NCBI GenBank assembly: GCA_027083045.1
Contig: JALWQP010000052.1
Span: 1 to 23,899 of the forward strand
Direction of reading: 5' to 3'
DNA from: Desulfurococcales archaeon
GTDB lineage: Archaea > Thermoproteota > Thermoprotei_A > Sulfolobales > Desulfurococcaceae
Length of the DNA stretch: 23,899 nt
In this document: piece by piece, positions 7,660-15,210 of the stretch
Numbering within the stretch: the stretch's first letter is position 1
How the letters are laid out: each line of letters starts with the position of its first letter
Made by a program: the position numbers and the translations under genes
The notes under the pieces: generated by a model
What the model was told of the DNA's origin: nothing
The model's input: only the letters and a program-made list of their open reading frames with translations
Database searches by the model: none

Positions 7660-7806
7660 TTGGAAGAACATATGGATGAGCGGACTCTCAGCTTAGAGGA
7701 GCGAGTAGTTCTACTTGAAAAAGAAATAGAGGAAATTAAGAAAAGAATTCGCCGACTGGAAAAACTGGTTGACGAATTATTTGTCTTTATCCGTTCGCAT
7801 GTTTGA
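7660..7806 (+). CDS. 48-residue coiled-coil protein
   Basis: A short gene of 48 codons beginning MEEHMDERTLSLEERVVLLE. From residue 12 to 42 it is one charged amphipathic helix with leucine/isoleucine/valine at heptad spacing (L12, V16, L19, I23, I26, I30, L33, L36, L40), ending in a hydrophobic tail FVFIRSHV. This predicts a parallel or antiparallel coiled-coil dimer. The TTG start lies 2 bases after the radical SAM stop, and its SD GGTGA (7649-7653) sits inside the last codons of that gene with a 6-base spacer, so translation is probably coupled. A second start, ATG at 7672, would give 44 residues. It may be a small partner of the radical SAM enzyme; this rests on position only. Confidence 0.65.
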   Translation: MEEHMDERTLSLEERVVLLEKEIEEIKKRIRRLEKLVDELFVFIRSHV

Positions 7807-7871
7807 TCTACGATCAAATAGTATGGATGCTATCTCAAATAATAGGGCTAAGAATCCCGTTATCCCTATGA

Positions 7872-9830
7872 TTATTCTGATCTCCTCAGCTGGATCCAGC
7901 TAAGACCCCTCCATACAATATACTCAATACCACTTTTCAGCCTGATCCTAACTCTATCTGGGATCATGCCATGAGTGTCGATCTCGTTCCATCCCTTCCT
8001 CAGATCCTGGATAATGGTGTATTCTGCTTCTCTGCTCTCGAATATAATCTTGGCGGCATCTATGTTGAATGGCGACCATATATAGGCGGTTGTGCCAGAT
8101 ACTCTTAGATGGAATGGCGGTATGTCGAAATCAGCTAGGATCTTTGCTCTGATCTCCTCATATATTGGTCTACGACGACTTCTAGCAATTATTGATATCT
8201 TTGCCTGGTAAATACCGGTTTTCGCCCATAGAATGTAGAGCGGTAGAACTTTTCTACCTATATGCAGATCGTGATACATTGTTGTTGTTCCAAAGAGGTT
8301 TCCGTCATCGCTTGTGGCCACAATATAGAGATCATCAAGCTCTACCAGTGGATCAATAGTTACTGGGACGAAAGGACCAAGTACGCCAGGCACTATCTTT
8401 GGTTGTATCCTTATCTCTCTGAACGCACTCTCAAGCTTCTTAATAACGATCTTTATATCTTCGATTATGGGTAAGAAACCGGGTATTTTGACAAGAACCG
8501 TTGCAGTGTAGGTTCCAGGGGGGCTCCCCCGATCAACGATCATTATTTTGTTACCCTCAGAGATCACTCTTAATTGTGCCCGAGGTTTTCTGATAAGCTC
8601 TACAGCTGGTGTAACCTCCATTATTTCATATTCTGCTGTGCCTCCTGAGGCTATTTCGAAATCTTTGATCCTAAAACCGATCGACTCCGCGAAATTAGCC
8701 TGTATTACATGAGGTACTTCGTCTGGAGATATATAACCAATTAGTGCTGTTTGTTCATCCTCGCTCTTCTCATAAATGCTTACTCCATTTATTAATCCTG
8801 GGATCTTATATCTACCTATAAGTCTGAACCTGTTCATTATTCTTTCATATATGTAGAGTATATCATTTGTTGCAACTCCTAGATATCGGTAGCCGAGACC
8901 CGCCGCTGTTATCTGCTTATTAAACTCTTGCTTCCACAGAGGAGAACCTGTTTCAACATTTATCACGTAGAGCTCTTTAGCCTTGAAGGCAATGATTTCT
9001 TTATTTTCGACTGCAATAAGAGGTGTATGCACATTTTCCCCCATAGTTTTTCTCCATATGCTCGTAGCGTTCTCTAGGTTCACCCCTATTAGTTCGTAGC
9101 CGTTGTTGAGAACAATGTGTTCGCCATCGTAATATGCCATTGCGCCTGGAACGCGATATCTTTCAGATATAACTGATTTAGGTAGAACATGTTTTCTCCA
9201 TTCATCACCAACTAATGCATTAACAACTATGTCATCCTTTCTGATCTCTAGATAGGTGAACCATTTCCCATTCCAGCCCAGCGGTACTCCATTACCTACT
9301 TTCTTTGTTGCGAATTTGCCAGATGATTTCTCGTATACCACAATATCTTCACATCTCTCGTTGTTGGACGTAACTGATCTAATATAAGCCACAAGCCTAT
9401 CTCCTGATAAGCCGACATCTATTCTTCTCGGGACACATATTTTCTTCGAGATAAAGCCTGTCTTGTACTCTGTTAGCTCATAAATAGGGTTGGCACCCTC
9501 TAACACAACAAAGCTATGAGTATAGTCTGGTAGCTGGATCGCAATGCCTATCCTCTGTATAGTTCCAGCAATATTATATATTAGGCCATAAACAGATGCA
9601 AGACTTCTTTCATTATGGAATAAGTGATAAACTCCTGATACCTGCTTTAAATAGAATCTCTCTAGCCCACCTGTTCTGGCATAAACAAAAGCACGACTAT
9701 ATGCTAACCCTGGGTAAACCTCATCTTTTCCCTTAAACACATATACTTGCTTTGGCTTGCTGGGCTCTGGCTCCTCTCCAAGTATGTTCTCTTCTATTAT
9801 CATTGGTGAAACGAATATTCTCTCACTCAA
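7872..9830 (-). CDS. Large beta-rich protein: PQQ-like propeller plus C-terminal beta-sandwich domains, unknown function
   Basis: 652 residues with no family I can name. Residues about 40-390 show repeating beta-strand units, some of PQQ/WD-like type (LIGVNLENATSIWRKTMG near 247, LYVINVETGSPLWKQEF near 287), consistent with a beta-propeller. About 390-465 (GGTAEYEIMEVTPAVEL to PPGTYTATVLVKIP) reads like an Ig/CARDB-like beta-sandwich, followed by a second strand-rich region to 565 and another to the end. No signal peptide is present at the N-terminus (MSERIFVSPMIIEENIL), so the protein looks cytoplasmic or non-classically placed. The TTG start has GGTG about 6 bases upstream (9840-9837). It diverges from another propeller-like gene across 138 bp. 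A hydrophobic reading frame follows its end in frame -1 (see findings). Confidence 0.8.
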   Translation of the reverse strand: MSERIFVSPMIIEENILGEEPEPSKPKQVYVFKGKDEVYPGLAYSRAFVYARTGGLERFYLKQVSGVYHLFHNERSLASVYGLIYNIAGTIQRIGIAIQLPDYTHSFVVLEGANPIYELTEYKTGFISKKICVPRRIDVGLSGDRLVAYIRSVTSNNERCEDIVVYEKSSGKFATKKVGNGVPLGWNGKWFTYLEIRKDDIVVNALVGDEWRKHVLPKSVISERYRVPGAMAYYDGEHIVLNNGYELIGVNLENATSIWRKTMGENVHTPLIAVENKEIIAFKAKELYVINVETGSPLWKQEFNKQITAAGLGYRYLGVATNDILYIYERIMNRFRLIGRYKIPGLINGVSIYEKSEDEQTALIGYISPDEVPHVIQANFAESIGFRIKDFEIASGGTAEYEIMEVTPAVELIRKPRAQLRVISEGNKIMIVDRGSPPGTYTATVLVKIPGFLPIIEDIKIVIKKLESAFREIRIQPKIVPGVLGPFVPVTIDPLVELDDLYIVATSDDGNLFGTTTMYHDLHIGRKVLPLYILWAKTGIYQAKISIIARSRRRPIYEEIRAKILADFDIPPFHLRVSGTTAYIWSPFNIDAAKIIFESREAEYTIIQDLRKGWNEIDTHGMIPDRVRIRLKSGIEYIVWRGLSWIQLRRSE

Positions 9831-9968
9831 TCATCACACCTACTGGGCTAATATACTAATAAGCCAGCACGTTAATGTTACTACTGTGAACGTAACAGTT
9901 TTACATAGTTCATAGTATTTTAGGATAAATATAAAGGTATTAACACCATGTAATCGGGGGCGCATGTA
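9831..9968. promoter_or_regulatory. Divergent promoter region with inverted repeat TGTTAC-n10-GTAACA
   Basis: The spacer lies between the two divergent propeller-like genes. For the plus gene a TATA box AAATATAAA is at 9927-9935, predicting a start near 9957. For the minus gene an AT-rich element (minus-strand reading TAGTATATTAG, about 9848-9858) is close to the start codon, so that promoter is less certain. Centrally placed is the inverted repeat TGTTAC (9876-9881) / GTAACA (9892-9897). Its 16 bp centre-to-centre spacing suits a dimeric regulator acting on both genes. Confidence 0.45.
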
Positions 9969-11099
9969 TTGCCTGTTACACACGTATGGACAAGGAAATT
10001 TCCAGATTATTGTAGCCTCGATGGATTTAACATTGATGGTGAATGGCTCATAATAAAGCTGTATTGCGTCGATAAAATGATTGAGTACAGGATCAACTCG
10101 ATCAGCGGGAAGACAAGCATCAATACACTAGAAGAGGTGGAACTAAGGGGATCAGTTGAGCGAAGACGCGAGTTCTTCACGTTTCAGTGTTTTAAGGGGT
10201 ATAAAAAGAGGGTTTGGGGTAAGATCGTAAGAGGCCTTGATGCTAAGATGGAGTGCCGTAAAGATATATGTGTAGCAGCAATACTCTCCCCAAACTATAC
10301 TTTGGAAATTCAGGTCTACAGCGTTCATGGGGACATACTCGAGACGATAGGTTCGGGTAAAGTGTTTTCTTTCGATATTGCTGCGACTGAAAATATTATT
10401 GCGGTGACCACTCATGGATTCACGGAGGATAATACCGCGTCAGTAATATTCGATGCATCGACAGGCGCCATTATCGATGAGCTATCGAGGTTTGGAGGGT
10501 ATCTTGTCTCTTCACCAGACATGATATTTATTATCAGTGAGCAGGAGGGGAAGCTCTATTGTCGCGGCTATAACAATGATGGTGAGGAAGTTATAAGCGA
10601 TGAGGGAGTACCGTTATTTATACCTTTCAATCCTATACCGCATAGGATATCGGGAATGGACAGGTTTAGCTCTAAACAAGTAGCCATAATGGATAGAAAC
10701 GAGATACGCGTCTACAATCTCATAGATTACTCTATAGATTATACTGTTACTAGGCCTCCATTCACGAGGGGAGTATACAATATCAACCCGGACGATTTAA
10801 GCGTTACAGCATTATCAGTCATAATGGGAATGCCTGTTATCGCAAACTATGATTTCAGAGGAGGGATAAGGTGGTCGAGCCATATCATAGGCAATATTTA
10901 CTATGCATTGGTGGCCTCGGACATCGTTGCTGTACATGAACAGATGAAAAGAAACACCATCACTAGGCTATACAAGATAAAAGACGGATACCTTGTACAG
11001 GAAGAAGTGTTTGGCCCAAATGTCATGCCTATAATAGCGAGAAAAAGCTACATCCTATTAACTGATGGAAGACTAGTTGCTTCCTATATGTTGGAGTGA
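9969..11099 (+). CDS. Beta-propeller-like protein, unknown function
   Basis: 376 residues, strand-rich throughout, with repeating short units such as LEIQVYSVHGDILETIGSG, SVIFDASTGAIIDELS and EIRVYNLIDYSIDYTV that resemble WD40/PQQ-type propeller blades. No signal peptide, no membrane segment and no catalytic motif are seen. It contains six cysteines (C15, C33, C54, C91, C95, C202), which can form disulfides even in hyperthermophile cytoplasm. The TTG start at 9969 is preferred; the ATG at 9964 is in another frame that soon stops. It is divergent from a larger propeller-like gene and lies 7 bases before an antiporter gene, probably co-transcribed with it. A sensor or scaffold role is only a guess. 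Confidence 0.75.
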   Translation: MPVTHVWTRKFPDYCSLDGFNIDGEWLIIKLYCVDKMIEYRINSISGKTSINTLEEVELRGSVERRREFFTFQCFKGYKKRVWGKIVRGLDAKMECRKDICVAAILSPNYTLEIQVYSVHGDILETIGSGKVFSFDIAATENIIAVTTHGFTEDNTASVIFDASTGAIIDELSRFGGYLVSSPDMIFIISEQEGKLYCRGYNNDGEEVISDEGVPLFIPFNPIPHRISGMDRFSSKQVAIMDRNEIRVYNLIDYSIDYTVTRPPFTRGVYNINPDDLSVTALSVIMGMPVIANYDFRGGIRWSSHIIGNIYYALVASDIVAVHEQMKRNTITRLYKIKDGYLVQEEVFGPNVMPIIARKSYILLTDGRLVASYMLE

Positions 11100-11106
11100 G
11101 GAGAGA

Positions 11107-12282
11107 TTGTATCAAGAAGAAACATTTATACTTGGACTGGTATCCCTCCTAGTACTTGCTAAGATCCTCGAGATACCGTTTAGAAAATATAGGCTTCATC
11201 CGGTCGCAGCCCATGTCATAGCTGGGATTATACTCGGCCCATACGTCCTGGGAATAGTATATCCATCTCCAGAACTGATGGGTATAGCCTCTTTCGGCTT
11301 ACTCCTATTAATGTTCTATACAGGCCTAACAACTGATTTTAGAGAACTCAGACGCCACGGAAGCTCCGTAGTGCTTATGGGAGCTATGGGTGTCACAACC
11401 ACATTTCTCTTAGTTCTTACGGCGTCTCTGTCCCTTGGTGTCGGCTTATTAGCAGCGGTTTTCCTTGCCGCAGTACTATCTAACACGGCGACCGAGACAG
11501 TGGCCGCCATCGTAGCGCATAGAGGCGATGTTAAAAGTAAGAGCTTGCTCGTTGGAGCGAGCTTTGTTGATGATATCATGGCCGTGTTCATTATAGGCAT
11601 TATAGCCGGGCTAAATCATGGAGTCATAGATCTAAAATCTCTTGTTATACTATCAATAAAAACGACTGTTTTTCTCACCGTGATATTCTATATTAGCGGA
11701 CTCCTATCGAGAAGGTTCACGGGATTCTATAAAACGATCAGCCATAACTACTTATGGTTTGCCACATCCTGCATAATACTAGCTCTCGGCCTCGCCTTCC
11801 TCGCGAGAATGGCTGGTTTAAGTGAACTTATCGGTGCATACTTGGCTGGCATACTGATCGGCAGGGGGAGAGAATTCCATGATCCATTCCTTAGGACGAG
11901 GATAGCTATCTCTGAGTTCATAAGCGATTTCACAATAGTGTTAGATGTTATATTCATACCATTATTCTTCACATACATAGGAGTAGTATATGTCCCTAGA
12001 GCAGTGGATCCATTATTATATACTATACTCCTAGCAATGGCCGTATTTGGCAAATTCATTGGAGCAACGCCAATAGCATACAAAATACTCCGGGATAAAA
12101 GAAAAAGCTTAGCAGTAGGTCTTGCAATGTCGGGAAGAGGTGCGCTCGAAACAGCACTGCTTAACCTTGGCTTATCAATAGGGGTAATCAATCAGACATA
12201 CTATAGCACAGCCATAACAGTAGCTATAACAACAACTATTCTAGCCCCTATTCTCTATATGATCGCTTACCCGAAAGAATAG
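11107..12282 (+). CDS. Cation/proton antiporter, CPA2 family (NapA/KefB-like)
   Basis: Integral membrane protein of 391 residues with about 12-13 hydrophobic segments. The paired aspartates in ASFVDDIMAV (D155-D156 from the chosen start) match the two-Asp ion-binding motif of electrogenic Na+/H+ antiporters such as NapA. LSNTATETVAAIVAHRGD (about 124-141) and SGRGALETALLNLGLSIG (about 344-361) are further family signatures, the first likely the unwound crossing helix. It should exchange Na+ (or K+) for H+ and help with pH and salt homeostasis. The open frame extends back to 11077, inside the previous gene, but TTG 11107 preceded by a purine-rich GGAG, 7 bases after the previous stop, gives the usual short N-terminus. 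There is no C-terminal TrkA/RCK domain. The ion specificity is inferred from the DD motif. Confidence 0.9.
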   Translation: MYQEETFILGLVSLLVLAKILEIPFRKYRLHPVAAHVIAGIILGPYVLGIVYPSPELMGIASFGLLLLMFYTGLTTDFRELRRHGSSVVLMGAMGVTTTFLLVLTASLSLGVGLLAAVFLAAVLSNTATETVAAIVAHRGDVKSKSLLVGASFVDDIMAVFIIGIIAGLNHGVIDLKSLVILSIKTTVFLTVIFYISGLLSRRFTGFYKTISHNYLWFATSCIILALGLAFLARMAGLSELIGAYLAGILIGRGREFHDPFLRTRIAISEFISDFTIVLDVIFIPLFFTYIGVVYVPRAVDPLLYTILLAMAVFGKFIGATPIAYKILRDKRKSLAVGLAMSGRGALETALLNLGLSIGVINQTYYSTAITVAITTTILAPILYMIAYPKE

Positions 12283-12362
12283 AGAAAAGAGCTCAGCCAG
12301 GCCCGTCAATTCATCCCCACAGGGTGGGTCATCCCTTCTAAGCCTCATCCTCAGCAACTATC
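12283..12362 (-). other. Convergent spacer with three GGATGA repeats; possible C/D-like RNA or pheT 3' structure
   Basis: Reading the minus strand from the pheT stop, GGATGA occurs three times (12350-12345, 12334-12329, 12316-12311) at 16-18 base spacing. A CCCAC-CCT-GTGGG hairpin lies between the second and third copies. A CTGA lies 14 bases after the last copy, followed by a T-rich stretch. GGATGA differs by one base from the C box (RTGATGA) of archaeal C/D guide RNAs, and CTGA is the D box. The D'/C' arrangement is not canonical, so this may only be a terminator region. Confidence 0.25.
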
Positions 12363-14030
12363 TTATCTAAGAATATCTAATAAATCATTAAGATAAATCT
12401 CCGCAACTACAACGGGTCTATCGATCCCTAATTCTTTAAGAGTCTTAGGATGCACTTCACCAACGAATCCTATAACCCTATCATTATGGACTATGAACGC
12501 TGTTCTTTGTTTCAGCAATCCATTAACATATCCTTTTTCGAATTTATGAGTCACACCTAGCCTATCAAGTATGGCGTGCACATATGCTAAACCATCTGTC
12601 AGAGTCGCTTTTTCATGACTTATCGCTATACCGAGCCTTCTCTCGATCCTAGCACTTGTCGGGCTCTCCGGATCGGGAAGCACAACGTCGCCCACCTCAA
12701 AGATCTTAATCACTGGTTCGCGCTCCTGGTTTTCTCTCACAATATCGATTAAGCCCGGAGTCAACCATCTTCTCAGTCCAGTGTATTTCTCCATTTTGGG
12801 GTTGAGCACCTTAATAATAGGTTTATCCGAACCAAACACTCTGCTTTGCATGTAGTAGCTGCTCATCATATAGTTGACGACCTCGATGAAGCCATAACTA
12901 GCTGTTATGAGCCTTATTCTCCTCGATAAGAACTCGATAGGATGAATTCTCCCCGGGCCTTTCGAGGGAGGTATATCATACGATGTCTTGCCGATACTGT
13001 CAAGCCCATACATTATCGCGAGCTCCTCGATAATATCTATCTCGGTTTTAAGATCAATACGATAAGGAGGAACCAGTGCTTCCAGGGCATTGCCGGGCTT
13101 AACCCTTGCCTCTATACCAGACTTCGATAATAGTTCAATACTTGTTTCCAAGGATAGCTCAACTCCTAGTACATCTCTGGCCTTCTCCAGACTAATGTTT
13201 ATTATAGGGCCTTTATCCCTTGGGGCTATAACGATCTTGTCTTTGCCCATGATTGTAGAGACGTAGGCGATAGTTTTAGTTTTGCTTCTCTCTGCAATGC
13301 TGGTTGCCATAATTGTTACCATATCAATAACGGTATCTAGATCAGTCCCCGTAGAATCTATCAATATATTCTGGGTTTCAACGGTCACCTTGGTATCTTC
13401 ACCATTGATTATCGGTGGCAGTGATAATATCTTGCCATCAGCATCTCTGATCACTGGATACTTCTCCCAAGAAGCTATCAAATGCCCATATTCTCGCCCC
13501 TTCTCAGTCCTGGATAGGATCTCCTTAAGTGTTAGTTCATTCTTTCCTTCAAGCGGAACTAGCTTGGTCTTCTTAGGATCAACGAGCTCATAGTAGACAG
13601 GCATTTCAAATTTATCCAGATCATAGACGCCTATACTAGCTTTTCTCCTTCTCCTACCATATGTTATGGCTAGTTTTTCCTGGAGCTGCATCATTTGTTT
13701 AACCGCTTCCTCGTCTAGCTCGAGATCTCTCACTACCGCGAAAGCAACATATGGTCTCCTAGGAACTCCTTTGTTATAGGCCTTATAGCCTAGATCGACA
13801 TAATTGTATCGGGATATCCCCATATTCAAGAATGAACGTACAGCTCTGGCGACGCCTTCAACACTATAAAGGTCAGGCCGATCATGCGTGGTCTCAAACT
13901 CTATGGTATCGTCCTCAATGACTTCGATCTCACACTTAATCCTTGGAAGGATATCCATTATTTCTTCATCAGATAGCTTTTTACCGACAAGCCTTTCTAG
14001 GTCCTTTCTCGATATCCTAATAACGGGCAA
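12363..14030 (-). CDS. pheT: Phenylalanine-tRNA ligase beta subunit
   Basis: Non-catalytic beta subunit of PheRS with tRNA-binding and editing domains. At 555 residues it has the standard archaeal length. The N-terminus MPVIRISRKDLERLVGKKLS and EFETTHDRPDLYSVEGVARA (45-64) are typical. The B3/B4 editing region runs about 110-260 (YPVIRDADGKILSLPPIING), B5 about 275-345, and the degenerate class II core about 370-555 (NPKMEKYTGLRRWLTPGLID). The start is TTG with GAGGGGT upstream. It is transcribed opposite to pheS and separated from it by seven genes. Both subunits are present and look intact, so a functional enzyme can be made from this locus. Confidence 0.95.
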   Translation of the reverse strand: MPVIRISRKDLERLVGKKLSDEEIMDILPRIKCEIEVIEDDTIEFETTHDRPDLYSVEGVARAVRSFLNMGISRYNYVDLGYKAYNKGVPRRPYVAFAVVRDLELDEEAVKQMMQLQEKLAITYGRRRRKASIGVYDLDKFEMPVYYELVDPKKTKLVPLEGKNELTLKEILSRTEKGREYGHLIASWEKYPVIRDADGKILSLPPIINGEDTKVTVETQNILIDSTGTDLDTVIDMVTIMATSIAERSKTKTIAYVSTIMGKDKIVIAPRDKGPIINISLEKARDVLGVELSLETSIELLSKSGIEARVKPGNALEALVPPYRIDLKTEIDIIEELAIMYGLDSIGKTSYDIPPSKGPGRIHPIEFLSRRIRLITASYGFIEVVNYMMSSYYMQSRVFGSDKPIIKVLNPKMEKYTGLRRWLTPGLIDIVRENQEREPVIKIFEVGDVVLPDPESPTSARIERRLGIAISHEKATLTDGLAYVHAILDRLGVTHKFEKGYVNGLLKQRTAFIVHNDRVIGFVGEVHPKTLKELGIDRPVVVAEIYLNDLLDILR

Positions 14031-14139
14031 CTGATACCCCTCAAGAACAAATCTATCTGAAACAAAAATCTACGGTTAACCCCATACTAAAATCTATCAC
14101 TACTCTGTATCAAAATAATATAGCTGTTAGGGGAGCCTA

Positions 14140-15210
14140 TTGGGAAGTCATTCGCGGCTACACATCGTTTGGTGTGATAGCCTTGGGGCCAAATCGTTTT
14201 CTTTCGCTATAGAAACTCGCAAAGGATACATCTTGATTGATCCTGGTGCGGCGGCTCTTCAGCCCTCCTATCCTCTCGACCCAGCTACTAAGAGGGAGCT
14301 GAGGAGAAGAGCGGTTAAAGAGATCGAGAAATATGCGCGTCGATCGAAAATAGTCATTATAACTCATTACCATTATGATCATCATATTCTACCCAGCGAT
14401 AAAGATCTGGGCCATAATATTTATATGGGAAAGAAACTCTTTGTCAAGAACCCGAACATATATATTAATAAAAGCCAGTGGAAAAGAGCGAGGCTATTCT
14501 TATCAGAACTATTAGCCATAATCGGTGAAAACATTGAGAAATACCAGGAATCACCGCCTGATATCGAATTACCTGATCCTACAGAGACATTAGATCATGC
14601 TCTATCTAAGGATTACGGCAATTATAGTATGAGGAGGAAAGAGTTACTGGAAAAGGGAAAAGAATGGTTTAGACGATTAAAGAGACTGTGGCTTAGGAAC
14701 AAATGGCTTCGTGAAATACAGGCTGATCAGTTCGAGATACATTGGGCTGAAGGTAGGACTATCAAGTATGGCGATGCAGTGATAAGATCCCTCGAGCCCT
14801 GGTATCACGGTATAGAATACGATAGGACAGGCTGGATCGTCCCCATCATAATTGATATTGGAAATAAGAGAATATTTTATACGAGCGATGTGATGGGGCC
14901 AATAATAGAGGATTATGCCTACTATATAGCTGATTCTAAACCTGATATACTATTGCTTGACGGCCCACCCACATACCTGTACCCATACATGTTTAACAAA
15001 ATAAATTTGAATAGGGCGATAGAAAATATCCTGTACATTATTGATCAGAGGCCCGGATTGATAATCTATGATCACCATCTATTGAGAGACCCGAACTGGA
15101 AGAAATATGTAGAAAAAGTGGTCGAATATGCAGATAAAAAGAAGGTTTTACTGAGGACCTGCTATGACATTAAAACAGGTTCCCCCGCTAATGAAGTAGT
15201 TCTTCCTTGA
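14140..15210 (+). CDS. UPF0282-type metallo-beta-lactamase-fold hydrolase
   Basis: 356 residues with the metal-binding signature HYHYDHH at 76-82 (H76, H78, D80, H81) after the beta-strand KIVIITH, plus further ligand candidates near WYHG (about 223) and TSDVMGP (about 249). It matches the archaeal UPF0282 / COG2248 predicted hydrolase family, which is usually near 300 residues; the extra length lies in a charged helical stretch at about 120-200. It is presumably a cytoplasmic di-zinc hydrolase; the substrate is unknown. The TTG start has GGGGAG 4 bases upstream. The gene overlaps the convergent peptidase gene by 23 bp at its 3' end. It diverges from pheT across about 109 bp. Confidence 0.85.
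   Translation: MGSHSRLHIVWCDSLGAKSFSFAIETRKGYILIDPGAAALQPSYPLDPATKRELRRRAVKEIEKYARRSKIVIITHYHYDHHILPSDKDLGHNIYMGKKLFVKNPNIYINKSQWKRARLFLSELLAIIGENIEKYQESPPDIELPDPTETLDHALSKDYGNYSMRRKELLEKGKEWFRRLKRLWLRNKWLREIQADQFEIHWAEGRTIKYGDAVIRSLEPWYHGIEYDRTGWIVPIIIDIGNKRIFYTSDVMGPIIEDYAYYIADSKPDILLLDGPPTYLYPYMFNKINLNRAIENILYIIDQRPGLIIYDHHLLRDPNWKKYVEKVVEYADKKKVLLRTCYDIKTGSPANEVVLP

Noticed and set aside
11748..12191. 147-codon minus-strand frame inside the antiporter gene
   Set aside because: It is the antisense shadow of a membrane-protein gene with clear family motifs.
12301..12316. Resemblance of CCCGTCAATTCATCCCC to a conserved 16S rRNA primer region
   Set aside because: Only about 12 bases resemble the bacterial rRNA sequence, the archaeal version differs, and no rRNA lies around it. 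Taken as chance.
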